Positions 43,387 through 55,256 of a stretch of DNA of 64,000 bases are shown piece after piece. The notes under the pieces were generated by a model that saw only the letters and a list, made by a program, of their open reading frames with translations, made no database searches and had not been told where the DNA came from. Within the stretch, counting starts at the first letter, position 1. Every line of letters starts with the position of its first letter. The DNA lies in NCBI GenBank assembly GCA_023376005.1, contig CM042139.1, positions 140,538,980-140,602,979 of the forward strand, read 5' to 3'. The DNA is from Doryteuthis pealeii (lineage: Eukaryota; Mollusca; Cephalopoda; Myopsida; Loliginidae). A program made the translations under genes and the position numbers.

Positions 43387-43604
43387 TGTTTATATTTTTA
43401 AAGGCAATTACAATGCGTATATCGTATAAAATTCGATAATTATTGAAAATAATAATTCTAATCAAGTTAAGTCGGCAAATAACGCGGGCGACGTGGATCA
43501 CGTCGCGCGCGTTATTTTCAAGTTTACTTGTCATGATTATTTTCAATAATTATCGAATTTTATACGATATACGCATTGTAATTGCCTTCAAAAATATAAA
43601 CAAT
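43385..43604. mobile_element. Large palindrome without ribozyme
   Basis: Arms 43385-43495 and 43499-43604 (about 110 nt, few mismatches) meet around a 3-nt centre. The centre is GC-rich ('gcgacgtg', 'cacgtcgcgcgcgttattt') while the outer arms are AT-rich ('tacaatgcgtatatcgta'). No CTGANGA or GAAAC occurs and no protein is encoded. It may be a MITE-like fold-back of a different kind from the hammerhead family. Confidence 0.85.
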
Positions 43605-43646
43605 AATATACTTTACTTAACAATACTCCAAAAAGCAAATTTTCAA

Positions 43647-43650
<4 letters not shown>

Positions 43651-43688
<38 letters not shown>

Positions 43689-43706
43689 CATATATATATA
43701 TGCATA
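43651..43706. repeat. (TA)n microsatellite
   Basis: Interrupted TA run. Confidence 0.93.
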
Positions 43707-43927
43707 AATACACATACACAGACATTTATCTAAAAATATAATTTAATATTTTTAATTTCAGTTCCCTAATTTTGTCCAATCCTATTAAAAAGGATAGTAG
43801 TACCTATGTACATTAATTAAAATTCACTAACAATATCATTCCCATGCACTCTAACACTCTGTTGTTGGAAAAATGGTCTAACTTAGAATCAGCCAAATAC
43901 CAACTAACCTGGTAATCCACCTACAGG

Positions 43928-43928
<1 letters not shown>

Positions 43929-43994
<66 letters not shown>
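43929..43994. repeat. (TA)n microsatellite
   Basis: About 33 uninterrupted TA units. Confidence 0.96.
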
Positions 43995-43996
<2 letters not shown>

Positions 43997-44004
43997 TCAT
44001 GAAC

Positions 44005-44045
44005 AGAAACCGTGTTTCGACGTTTCACGTCTCTTCAATGTGGCT
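44005..44045 (-). ncRNA. Hammerhead ribozyme relic
   Basis: The minus strand keeps stem II GACGT/ACGTC with a GAA loop and GAAAC, but CTGAAGA has become TTGAAGA (C3 to U). Stem III and the cleavage site are altered (ACACGGTTTC). It follows a (TA)n tract as the intact copies do. Confidence 0.5.
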
Positions 44046-44278
44046 TGACAACTAACTCTGACCAAAGCGAAACCCGATTCGTTACCCTCTTGACCATTTG
44101 ACAGCCGCCGTTAAGGGACATTGTTTAAACTATTAAATACATATATTTGTTTATATATTTTATGATCACTAGAGAGATCCAGTCTGTAAATAAGTAAACA
44201 ATAGACGACCATTGCTTTATTCTGATAGTGAAAGTTAATTTAAGTCGCGCCTAGAAAGCTCTACCGAATTTGGGAGCA

Positions 44279-44325
44279 TATATATATATGTGTATATATA
44301 TAAGAGAGAGAGAGAGATAGGGAGG

Positions 44326-44359
<34 letters not shown>

Positions 44360-44366
44360 GGGGGGA
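44279..44366. repeat. (TA)n and (GA)n microsatellite
   Basis: Short TA stretch then an imperfect GA run ending in a G homopolymer. Confidence 0.93.
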
Positions 44367-44870
44367 AGTGACTGATTTAAAAAATATTCCCTCCAGTTTG
44401 GTGTCAATACTTTAAATTCAGAATGTCATATGTATTTATCTGTGCGAATCAAATTCATGTTATTTAGTATTTCAGTTCTATTTATTTCCATCCCAGGGTT
44501 TAGGATGAAATCAAACACTTGAATCCAATTCACTCGATTTGGCATAAGGGAAATTGCATAGGTGCATTCCAAATATGTCATTATTGACTGGATGACAGAT
44601 TTTGAAGATTAAATTACCTAGCCTTTCAAACTCAAGTAAAGTTAAATTCCCGAAGAAAGAAAATGAGACAGTTTACATTAATATTTGTCAAATCGGTGTA
44701 TGCTCGTAATTTCTAGATAAATAACATTAAACATTTTGATTTCAAAAGACTAACTCATGGGAGCAAAAGTTGGGTAGCATGGATATGAAATCAACGGCGC
44801 TTGGTTACTACCCAAACTTAGATATATATATACTATATCCATTGAGCGCTATTTACTTATTAATATAGCA

Positions 44871-44878
<8 letters not shown>

Positions 44879-44918
<40 letters not shown>
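44879..44918. repeat. (TA)n microsatellite
   Basis: Uninterrupted TA run. Confidence 0.94.
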
Positions 44919-44920
<2 letters not shown>

Positions 44921-44985
44921 AAGCTATGCAATCAAAGTCTTTTAACACTTGGAAATATTTTTCGTTTAAGGTGGTAGATCTTGTG

Positions 44986-45300
44986 TCATTGTTTCTCTAG
45001 TCTTAGAGTATAATAAGTACTTTTTCTATGTGGACAAGCACGGAATACTGACGATCTATCATTTAGCTGTTTGTACGATGAAGCTAGCGCCTGGAGGATA
45101 CGGAATTTTACAGTAAAGTATAGAGCACATCTCTTGGGGCCACTGACATATGGTCTGGGTTGGTCCAATATTTTCCATTCTATATTGTAAAGGGTTCCAT
45201 TGTCTTTATAATTCCATACTCGCTTTGTGAATATTGAGCGGCCATCTTGTTTTCCCTTCTGATTATTAATTCTACTGAAGTTGCATTTATTGAGATAGAA
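44986..45300 (-). pseudogene. GIY-YIG-type retroelement protein, C-terminal remnant
   Basis: The minus strand reads GRSIFTKRVWNYKDNGTLYN, then IEWKILDQPRPYVSGPKRC, FRILQALASSYKQLNDRSSV and FRACPHRKSTY. In intact relatives the order is L.K.IW.LKD....Y.I.W.I...RPY....C.LC..EK..I, then LN.RSEL...C.HR. This is the C-terminal part of a GIY-YIG endonuclease region found in many invertebrate retroelement proteins. The catalytic GIY-YIG motif itself is not present, and the cysteine pair is incomplete. The assignment rests on remembered family patterns. Confidence 0.6.
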
Positions 45301-45530
45301 ATTAACAATGAATGAATCATTACTTTTCTTAAAAATCCGACCTGAGTTCAAAAAGTATCAATGCTAAGACTATGTTTACCAAGACAGAAATTAACTGTGA
45401 ATGAAACATTAATTTTCTTCAAAATGCGGCCTGTGCCCCAAAAGTATACACGCTGTATTTGTATTTACTAAGAACGAAATTAATAACGAATAAAACATTA
45501 ATTTTCATCAAAATAGTCCTTTAGCATTAA
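45255..45530 (+). repeat. Tandem repeat, about 95-bp unit, three copies
   Basis: Units share 'agaaattaac', 'gaatgaaacattaattttc' and 'ttcaaaatgcggcctg'. Copies begin near 45290, 45375 and 45470. A related single unit lies at 11036-11100. The N-terminal codons of the neighbouring minus-strand frame are made of this repeat and so are not part of the original protein. Confidence 0.75.
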
Positions 45531-45549
45531 ATACATTCAATCCAACTAT

Positions 45550-45860
45550 TGATTGAAGAGGGAGTCCAGTGTGGCGTCGTGACTAACACTCAGGACTGCG
45601 TCATTGTAGTATGCTAGCTTGGATTTGATCAAAGAAGTTTGATATGTTTTACTTAGATAATTAAGTACCAACGAGGTTGGTTTCTATAGACAAATGAGTA
45701 AAAGAAATATGACACTTAGAGTAAATGTTGGGGGAGACCCCTTTGCATAGTGTCTAACGTGCTAGACTGTGACATCTTAGTACATGAGTTTGAACTTCAG
45801 TCATATCATTACGTTAGCTTTCAAACTAATACCCTTGGAAGCGATCTGGAATCTATCACC
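45550..45860 (+). mobile_element. tRNA-like SINE scraps
   Basis: Two heads occur: 'agtgtggcgtcgtgactaac' at 45570 and 'catagtgtctaacgtgctag' at 45746. Each is followed by a B-box-like stretch ('gcttggatttgatc', 'gagtttgaacttcag'). They resemble the units at 4692, 46030 and 46240. Confidence 0.5.
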
Positions 45861-45925
45861 ATAAGGCTATTATATAAGTAGTACCTTCTACAAAGAAGGA
45901 TTTTGCATTAAATAATCCACTAAAC

Positions 45926-46300
45926 TTGATATGTCATTAAACAATGAAAGCAAACCATAGAGTAAATTGTTTTGTTATAGTACATTTACGAAGTATGCTT
46001 TTAGTTAACTTTTAGTTAAATCCGGTTATTTACTAACGTGCTGGGCTGCAACATCTTAGTAAGCGAATTTTAACTCAATCCACGGAAGTTGATATGTCAT
46101 TAAACAATGAAAGCAAACCATAGAGTAAATTGTTTTGTTATAGTACATTTACGAAGTATGCTTTTAGTTAACCGAGAATACCTCTGTAAAACGTGAAGAA
46201 TGTTAGTTAATTAATTCCTTCATAAATCCGGTTATTTACTAACGTGCTGGGCTGCAACATCTTAGTAAGCAAATTTGAACTCAAGTCGCGCTATTACGAT
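45926..46300 (+). repeat. Recent tandem duplication of a tRNA-like unit
   Basis: 45926-46009 and 46089-46172 are identical over 84 bp. A second matching block, containing 'cgtgctgggctgcaacatc', lies at 46018-46064 and 46224-46270. The first copy lacks ~43 bp present in the second. The high identity marks a young local duplication. Confidence 0.85.
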
Positions 46301-47099
46301 CACTCTCAGACCCTTGTCCAATGTCGGAACTTTCATATCCAAACTAACCTTAGACAGTAAATGAACTAATCCAAGACTATTTGTGTCCTGTTGTTTAGAA
46401 CAGTTGGCAGCTCGTTATGAGAAGCGTCAACTAACGACCTGATTTCTTAGCATTTTTTTGCAAACTATTTTCTTGTTAGCGCAAACCCTTTATTGGATGT
46501 ACTAGTATATCGAACATTTCATGTTCCAGTATACAACATAAATATTACCACAAACTCTTCTTCTACAAGTAGTGATTGGGCATTAGATAACCCATAAATG
46601 TTGATAAGCCATTAAATAAGATAGCAAACCAAGATACCAGACCAAACATTTTTTTTAAAAATTTCGATGTCAACTTCTCATGTCCATTTCTTTTTTGAAT
46701 TTTAAAATAATTCTCAGACGTTCTACCCATTAAGTACACCGTTGTGGCTTTCAGATTCCAATGTGAATAATGTGCTACCATCGTTTATACTGGATGTGTT
46801 GTTGTTGTTTTGTTTTTTATTTTTGTTTTCTTTTGCAGTCAGTTACAGAGCGTTTTTGTCCATAAAGGTCGAAAAAATTCATATTTGATACCTTATCTAA
46901 TGCATCTATTTTCTAGAAGAATAAATTATTGTGCACAGACAAATGGTTATTAAAGGCAAATTTAGAAAAGGCCAATTTGGAAAAGGATCGCAATGGTACG
47001 TTGAAAATATAAATAGTTATTATGATTAAACATCTACAATTAATAATATTTCAGCATTAGATAATCCAGGAGTGGTTAATATGCCGTTAGAGAAAAAAG

Positions 47100-47100
<1 letters not shown>
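46301..47100. other. No gene; family D leader scraps
   Basis: At 46575-46620 and 47045-47090 the minus-strand leader of family D recurs ('cattagataacccataaat', 'cattagataatccagg'). No coding signal. Confidence 0.45.

Positions 47101-47172
<72 letters not shown>
47101..47172. repeat. (CT)n microsatellite
   Basis: About 35 CT units. Confidence 0.96.
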
Positions 47173-47173
<1 letters not shown>

Positions 47174-47389
47174 TTCTTTTTTAAACTTCAAATTGAAATT
47201 ATAATTGAACTTTAAAATTATATTTTGAGTAGAATGATCTGTAGATAGTAAATCGATTAATGACGACATCACATCCCCTGTCCGATATAGAGGCTGAAAT
47301 GATAATGATTTTAATGTCTAAATTATGTCCAAATTTCTTTACCATTATAGAAATATGCAGAAAATGGACTAATTATTATGTGCTTTTGA

Positions 47390-47705
47390 TTAATCTATTG
47401 ATTTTAACGGCATGCCAAACCGTCTAGGGTTATTTTATGCCTAGATATTAGGGAATCATGTTCATTTTACGTTAATATTTACATTTTCTGTGTAGTTGTT
47501 TCTTAAGAGTGTTTTTATAGATGGTCTTATCAAATACTAATATTTTTAAGAGATCTATTTGAACTTAAGTACCAAACATGTACAAGCACTCTTGTCAGAG
47601 TGTACCTGGTAGTAGTAGCAACAAAGGGGTACTTGGCACTCTCTAGATCTCCCGAAGGGGAACCTCAAATTCAGATACAGTGTAGTGCCATACACAGAAA
47701 ACCTT
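47390..47705 (+). repeat. Dispersed repeat D, partial copy
   Basis: Leader 'gggttattttatgcctagat', then 'caaaggggtacttggcactc' and 'gaacctcaaattcagataca'. It stops before the GC-rich half. Confidence 0.6.
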
Positions 47706-49783
47706 TTTTGTAGGTTAAGGGTCTATAGTTAGCATATTCAGAGGGTCACCGACGGTTATTATTAACATTATTGTGTACTTTAGTTGTGAACAATTGTAAC
47801 GATATTAACATCATCACACTTGGTTTTTATAGAAAAGAAAATATTGTTATATTAATATCTATCATTTACAGAGCTTCCTGGGATTTAAAAGGTTAAAAAT
47901 AAATATTTTATCTATATCTATATATACATTAATCATCTAATTAATTATGTTTAATCCATTTTTATTCTTGTTATTAGACTGTTTATTTTTAGTGTTATTC
48001 GTTTCTATTTATCAGGATTTTTATCATATTTCATCCCTCATTGATTTATTTATTAATCATTGTTTTAATCAATTTAAAAATAATAATAAATGATTCATTT
48101 TTAACCTCATATTTTATTTAGCCTATTTTATGGAAAATGAGGGGTAATAAAACAACAACATGATTGTGGATTTTATTGAACTATGGTCTTTGCTCGTTTT
48201 CACAAATTCTTCTTTAAAAAATAGATGCGCGCTTGGTGGTTGTACAAACAAAGACACATATATACATACATACAGACATAGAGACTATTTATTTTATATA
48301 TAGATTATTTATTATTGGTATATGAAAATTGTTTTTCCTTTCTTCACTTTATCGAGTAATTAGTGCTTGACATTATATTTTTATTCATTTCTCTAAGGTG
48401 TTAGATATAGTCACTTGAGATTCATGCATTCGTATTTTTCGTCCTTACTCTTTTAAGTGCTTCTCGCCTAACATTTAAACTTTAAAGTGCTACAATATTT
48501 TAAAATATATTCTCCACAGACTAAAGCAACTAACACCATGCCGATAATTCTAGTCATAACAGTTTATATAATTAATAAAACGGATGAAAGTTTGATCCGT
48601 TTAAAAACTCCTACCCGAGATATCACATGTTCCATAAACTACTAACATGTAGATAACATTAGCTAATGATATATGTGCAATGCGACGAAGCAGAAAGAAA
48701 CGCAGCAGTATAGATTTTGAGAATGAATAAAATGTCTTCTTTCAAACACAATTGCGTCAATTGGGACGTAATCCACGGACAAAAGCGCTTAAGATGAATA
48801 TGAATAGATCAAATTAAAGTCCTCAGGCGTCATGTCTAATGCTGGCAATTGAACATGTCAGATAGGCTACTGGCGTACGACGGTGTCTGACGATCATGTA
48901 ACACCTCTCTTGAGGGAATATCCCAAGACGATCCGACTGAGTGTAAAAGAAAATTGCGAAATATTGTAATCATCATGACGACACTTAACAAGACATGTCT
49001 TTGAGCGTTTATCATCTAAAATAATCCGACGAATGGATGTAATTGTATCTGACAAATTACAAATGCCGACCAAATGTCTGAGGAATAGCACCAAATGTCC
49101 AACTAGACTAGAAGCGTATTCTCAAAAGTTAGAAAGTGAAATTTATGGATTCCATTTGAAGGAATGCAAAGTCAAGTAAATATTGAGATAAGAAAAATAA
49201 TTAATCAGTAAACACAAAAGTTTTTAAGTTAATTCACAACGGGATTGGCGACATATTCGTTTGGAATAATTTCTAGAAATTGTTCCTTCTTGGATTTTGT
49301 TGGTTATTAATTATGTTTATTTGTTTAATGGCATATGAACCTTAGTGAATTATTTAATGCCAAATCTATTTTTGTAAAAGAAGAGTAGTAATACTATTTA
49401 ACCCATATCTGGGGAATGAGAGGACAAACAAGAAACCATATAACAATAGATACATTTATTTTATGTAGACGAGAAGATTACTTACATCCAAGAGCGAAAC
49501 GCGTTCTTCCAGGTCTGGCATGCACGAAGGGCGTGGTCCGAAAGAGATTAATTTAATTTAAGAAAATCACACTTCCGTGCTTCGAGATTGTATTTGTGCA
49601 GATTCAAATTTCGCACAAGTCGGGAAGCGCTAAGTGTAATTGACCCGTATGTAAGATCAAGGTGAGTGCAATGGTGTGTCAACTATAATTTAAGGCCTAC
49701 ATCCCTACACCACCCGGCAGTTTTTGTTTCATTTTCCTAACCAGAAAAGGGAGGTGCCGGGACAAAAAAAAAACACAAAAAAA
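47706..49783. other. No gene seen
   Basis: About 2 kb of AT-rich sequence. Open frames near 48894-49094 show no known motif. The family D leader recurs at 49325-49365. Confidence 0.45.
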
Positions 49784-49906
49784 CCCAGTGAACATTGCAT
49801 TGGACTAGAGACAAGTGAGCATTTACGTCGGACTAGAGACCAGTGAACATTTGCGTTTAACTAGAAACCAGTGAATATTTACGTTGAACTAGAGAACATT
49901 TGCATG
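49784..49906 (+). repeat. Minisatellite, about 30-bp unit, four copies
   Basis: Consensus 'ggactagagaccagtgaaca' followed by 'tttgcgtt'. Four units with several substitutions each. Confidence 0.85.
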
Positions 49907-50079
49907 GTTGTATCGACGACAATGATTATCGTGGTTGATTTCGGTCGTCACTTCACACCTCTATTTGGAATTAATAGTTTTATTTCACACATTTTCCTTT
50001 TTTCTGTGTTGTTGCTTCTTGACATGTCCTTTACACGCGTTACTATCGAATAAAAATAATCTTTCAACCGGTGTATTTG

Positions 50080-50320
50080 ACCCAAAGATATAACCATAAA
50101 TGGTAATACCACTCCGGGACAGAGTGAATCTGGAATGAATAGCATTAAAGGGGTTCTCTATATTTTCCAGGATCTCCAGGACTTCCAGATCCGGCGCTAA
50201 ACCATCAGATACAGTTTATGTTTTTACCCAGCACCATCGCCTTTTTGAAGGGTATCTTACTCCTATGCAGTCGATGCAGTCGATGCAGTCACCATATTGT
50301 AATCCCTACTGACTGGGCAT
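50080..50320 (+). repeat. Dispersed repeat D, partial copy
   Basis: 'ggtaataccactccgggaca', then 'aaaccatcagatacagttta' and a short trinucleotide-like triplication of 'atgcagtcg' near 50265-50290. Confidence 0.6.
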
Positions 50321-50390
50321 TAAAAATAATTTCAAGCTCATCTTTCTTTCACTCTACTTTTAACAACACATGCTTAATTATGTATGGTTG

Positions 50391-50395
<5 letters not shown>

Positions 50396-50447
<52 letters not shown>

Positions 50448-50448
50448 C

Positions 50449-50484
<36 letters not shown>
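50396..50484. repeat. (CT)n-(TA)n compound microsatellite
   Basis: CT run then interrupted TA. Confidence 0.95.
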
Positions 50485-50486
<2 letters not shown>

Positions 50487-50551
50487 TGTATCTACGGCCA
50501 ACATTGAATGTCGTAATGCATTTAGTTTTCTCCGTAAACATATCTACATCC

Positions 50552-51608
50552 ATATTCCCATGAACAAATAAACATAGATAGATAGATATATAGATGGATA
50601 GATATCGTTAAATATGATATCATATGATATAGGATCAAAACGGTTTTAAATACATATTGTTTCCATCTGTTCAATACTTGTTTCTAAAGCGTACGATTAA
50701 CGGTTATCATTAAAAAAAGTTGGGCTCAGATACCCAAAATTCTGTACGAGTTTTTTTTGCCTTGTATCAATGTGTTTCGGAAATGTTTTTATACACGTCA
50801 TCTTACGCCATTTATGGGTAAATAGTAAGATAGACTGTGGTCTTTTGCTTCTGTATGGAAACAAGTGGAAAACGTAGATGTATTCAAATCAATTGTACTC
50901 CGCTTTCAAATTGATTTTGTGTCGCATTCTGGACATAGTAAAAGTGCTGGGTAAATGCATACGTATATCATTATTATCCACATCATCTCTTTCCTAATAG
51001 TTATCAACTGAAACCAAGTGATGTCAACTCGTCTAGAGTTAATTTATGCTTAGAGGTTAGGGTATCGCGTGTATTGTACTCTCATATAACTATTTTTGTC
51101 GTAGCTGCTTAAGAGCTTTTATTTGGCACACGGTCCAATCGAAAACGAATAATCTTTAGAATATATAAACATATCTGACCCTTATATGGACCTTAACATA
51201 TTCTGCAACACTGGGTAGACTTGAAAGTTAAACAAATGAAGGCGTACGCTGCGAGCCTCTAATTTTCAGAACTGGATTTTCTAGCTTGTAGTTTCAAGGT
51301 TGTTTGAGTGTCATAGTATGTCAACCCTTGTGTTATCTAATGACGAAGATGTTTTTTTTTAATTCTGTTAGGTATTTATTTTTAAAACTCATGTTTTAAA
51401 CACATTTTTTAAATACAATTTTTTTATCTAACCCATAGTTGGCACCCTAACAGGTACTACCACTCTGGACCTGGAATCATGGCAATGAAGGGTACTTCAC
51501 ACTTGAGCTCAGAATTGGTCTTCACCACATGCTGCAGTTTAACGTGATACCCAGGGCACTAAGACCGCCAGTCACCACATTCTAGTACATACATGATAAA
51601 AAAGGTTA
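50552..51608 (+). repeat. First copy of a ~1.06-kb duplication ending at the gap
   Basis: Matches 51809-52871 throughout. It is 6 nt shorter, and the differences I can find are six single-base losses, mostly in homopolymers, all between about 51188 and 51520 next to the gap. The content is ordinary AT-rich DNA plus the start of a family D copy. I read it as a low-quality contig end. Confidence 0.92.
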
Positions 51609-51808
51609 NNNNNNNNNNNNNNNNNNNNNNNNNNNNNNNNNNNNNNNNNNNNNNNNNNNNNNNNNNNNNNNNNNNNNNNNNNNNNNNNNNNNNNNNNNNN
51701 NNNNNNNNNNNNNNNNNNNNNNNNNNNNNNNNNNNNNNNNNNNNNNNNNNNNNNNNNNNNNNNNNNNNNNNNNNNNNNNNNNNNNNNNNNNNNNNNNNNN
51801 NNNNNNNN
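51609..51808. other. Assembly gap, 200 N
   Basis: Exactly 200 N. The round length and the matching flanks indicate a placeholder put in by scaffolding, not a measured distance. Protein frames reading X through it are meaningless. Confidence 0.98.
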
Positions 51809-52871
51809 ATATTCCCATGAACAAATAAACATAGATAGATAGATATATAGATGGATAGATATCGTTAAATATGATATCATATGATATAGGATCAAAACGG
51901 TTTTAAATACATATTGTTTCCATCTGTTCAATACTTGTTTCTAAAGCGTACGATTAACGGTTATCATTAAAAAAAGTTGGGCTCAGATACCCAAAATTCT
52001 GTACGAGTTTTTTTTGCCTTGTATCAATGTGTTTCGGAAATGTTTTTATACACGTCATCTTACGCCATTTATGGGTAAATAGTAAGATAGACTGTGGTCT
52101 TTTGCTTCTGTATGGAAACAAGTGGAAAACGTAGATGTATTCAAATCAATTGTACTCCGCTTTCAAATTGATTTTGTGTCGCATTCTGGACATAGTAAAA
52201 GTGCTGGGTAAATGCATACGTATATCATTATTATCCACATCATCTCTTTCCTAATAGTTATCAACTGAAACCAAGTGATGTCAACTCGTCTAGAGTTAAT
52301 TTATGCTTAGAGGTTAGGGTATCGCGTGTATTGTACTCTCATATAACTATTTTTGTCGTAGCTGCTTAAGAGCTTTTATTTGGCACACGGTCCAATCGAA
52401 AACGAATAATCTTTAGAATATATAAACATATCTGACCCTTATATGGGACCTTAACATATTCTGCAACACTGGGTAGACTTGAAAGTTAAACAAATGAAGG
52501 CGTACGCTGCGAGCCTCTAATTTTCAGAACTGGATTTTCTAGCTTGTAGTTTCAAGGTTGTTTGAGTGTCATAGTATGTCAACCCTTGTGTTATCTAATG
52601 ACGAAGATGTTTTTTTTTAATTCTTGTTAGGTATTTATTTTTAAAACTCATGTTTTAAACACATTTTTTAAATACAATTTTTTTTATCTAACCCATAGTT
52701 GGCACCCTAACAGGTACTACCACTCTGGACCTGGAATCATGGCAATGAAGGGGTACTTCACACTTGAGCTCCAGAATTGGATCTTCACCACATGCTGCAG
52801 TTTAACGTGATACCCAGGGCACTAAGACCGCCAGTCACCACATTCTAGTACATACATGATAAAAAAGGTTA
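51809..52871 (+). repeat. Second copy of the ~1.06-kb duplication after the gap
   Basis: Starts at the same base ('atattcccatgaacaaataa') as 50552 and continues past the end of the first copy into unique sequence. It is the better copy, lacking the homopolymer losses. Confidence 0.92.
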
Positions 52872-53085
52872 GGGGTTTGTCATGTGAGTAATAGGGTCGG
52901 CAATATCGTGCAGGTGTAGGGATTGGCGTCATTAGCCGATTGAACAAAGAAGGCCTCTCCGACCACCCGTGTAACCAAAGTGGAGGATAATCAGCCACCC
53001 ACGGACAATAGATGGGGGTCTTACCACGCTGCACAGGTGCATTCGGTCTATTCTACAGTTCCAACCAACATGACTGATCTGGAAA
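52615..53085 (+). repeat. Dispersed repeat D copy
   Basis: 'aacccatagttggcacccta', 'acaggtactaccactctgg', 'agtttaacgtgatacccagg' and a reduced GC-rich part with 'ggcctctccgaccacccgtg'. It ends near 'ccaaccaacatgactgatct'. Parallel to 20931-21535. Confidence 0.7.
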
Positions 53086-54616
53086 TTCGACAAAAGACGT
53101 AGATTATTGTCTTACACTGAGCAGCTCATTTTTGTCCTGAAACGAGTGGAGATATTATCTGTAAGATACTTTTTCTCGCTTACTGCACCATTCTTGTCTG
53201 ACGTATCAAGTATTTACTGAATCACTTTCACAAACAATTTTTGGGAGAATTCGTCGTCTTCAGAATATCATCGGGACTAATTTAATTTGCCTATGTTGCA
53301 ATTTTCGTCTATGTAAAAAAAGATGCGAATATTTCTCTATCTTTATGTTATTATCTTTGCTGGCTACAAAGATTTTATCTGCTGGCCAGAATGTTCACAT
53401 AATCTAAAAACTATTGTACATCGTCAATTCTATTTCTTTGTTAAGGTACAATCGAATTATACGTTATCACAGTGGAAAAGAGAATTGGTAGAATTAAAAT
53501 TGGTCAAGATCGAAATCCCCGAGGATGAATTCCAGATGAGACAAAAAAAATACTCTGAAATTTGTCGACAAGTAAAAAAAATACGAGTAAGGTCACAAGG
53601 ATCAACCTAAGAAATCAGTTAAAAGTAGATCAAAATGATAAAGACCCTGTACAATCAACGGCTCGTTTAAGAAACTCGTACGAATTAAGATAATAAACCA
53701 TTTTAGAGAGAGTAGAATTGAAATTATAAAATATATAAACTAACATATATTTCTTGGATCTCTCTCTATATATACTAGAAGCCGGGTAGAGGAGAAAAAT
53801 AATAGAAAAAAGTAAAAGTTCGATCCTCGCAAGATGCCCCACGAAAATCCCCACGTAAAAACAAACCTTTTGTTAATCCGGCCTGGTCGCGGGGAGGGGG
53901 CAATCTTTTGTTTCCGTCAGGGTGGAAGAAATGACATCACATATAACGATATAATAAGAAATATTAATTCAATAATTAACTATTTTTTTAGAAAAAATCA
54001 GACATAAATGAGGCGATTTGTTGTACTGATATTTGAAAAAAAAATTAAATAAATACAGTATTTAAATTTAAAATAATTATTTAATTTTATTTTTATTAAT
54101 TTATTCTTTTAATATGTAAAATTCAATAAATAATTTTAAAAATAACATTATTTATTCGTAGCCGATCGAATATGAAACTATTATGGAAAAAAAAAAATTG
54201 AAACATACTTTAAAAAAAAAGAATGTTGAATGTACTGGTTCTGGTACAAATGCAGAATAACGGGCAAGAGATAATATCATTAAAATCGCATTTTATGCGG
54301 ACATAGCATTAGATTACGCAAACTCCCGAAGTAAGCTCACCGGAGGTGTCTTAAAGTTTTGGGGTCTTTCCGTGAAATGTATTAACATGTAATGCATTTT
54401 ATACGTAATCTAATGATATCATCTCTTGCGTGCTATTTTGCATTAGTATTTATTTGTATATCTAATTTTAAAATAAATAACATGATTATTTTATGATCAG
54501 TGGCTAACATAAACTGTTTTGCATTTGTTTACACTTTTCGAGAAGACAGACGCCAAATATTTCGAAGAAGAATTTATTCAAGTAATATCATATTTCAAAG
54601 TGAAAAAAACATTTAA
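53086..54616. other. No gene seen
   Basis: An open frame at 53323-53610 has no recognisable domain. AT-rich otherwise. Confidence 0.45.
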
Positions 54617-55256
54617 TATATATATCATCATCATCATGTCGCGCAAGCAGCACGGATATCCATGACAACCTTCCCTATCATTCATTGCCTGTGAGAGGTC
54701 TTCTATGCAGCAACCAGCATCCTCGTATAGTTGGTCAATGTAGGTCCCTGCTGGGCGGCCCTCATTAGCAGGTCCATGTGTTGGCTTCCACAGAAGTACG
54801 TCACTTATGAACTCGTTCTTGCTTCTCCAACAGTGTCTTGCATGTCTAGTCCGTCTCACTCGGATGGTTTATGAGATGGGAGGCAGGTAGCCATACAGCT
54901 GCTTCCTTTTGGGGTGCTGTTTCCACGACTTGTTCAAGACCGCACGTAGTATTCTTGTGCAGCTCCCATCTAGCTTATTCTCAAGGCGCTTCTTTAGGGT
55001 CCAAGTGGTGCTGCCATACAGCAGTACTGATATAACAACAGCGTGGAAGAAATGTCGCTTTAACTTGTCAGTGAGATCGGATTTCCATATGACTGATAAT
55101 TTGTTTGCGGCTGATCATGCCTTTTCTATTCGTGTATTAACAACACTTTCTGTAGGTGAGATATTACTACCTAGGCATGAAAATTGTTCTACAAACTTAA
55201 GAGGCTTACCGTCGAGTGTGGAGATGTCGCCTTTCTTTTTGAAACTCATTAACTCA

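Noticed and set aside
49784..49906. CRISPR-like repeat-spacer array
   Set aside because: The units are contiguous and degenerate with no unique spacers, in a eukaryotic sequence.
51572..51931. Open frames running through the N gap
   Set aside because: The residues in the gap are undefined and the flanks are an assembly duplicate.
50552..52871. True segmental duplication
   Set aside because: The second copy starts exactly at the gap edge and the first ends exactly at the other edge with end-clustered homopolymer errors, which fits an unmerged overlap.
53323..53610. Small host protein of 95 residues
   Set aside because: No recognisable domain or homologous phrase, no sign of conserved composition; length is expected by chance in 64 kb.
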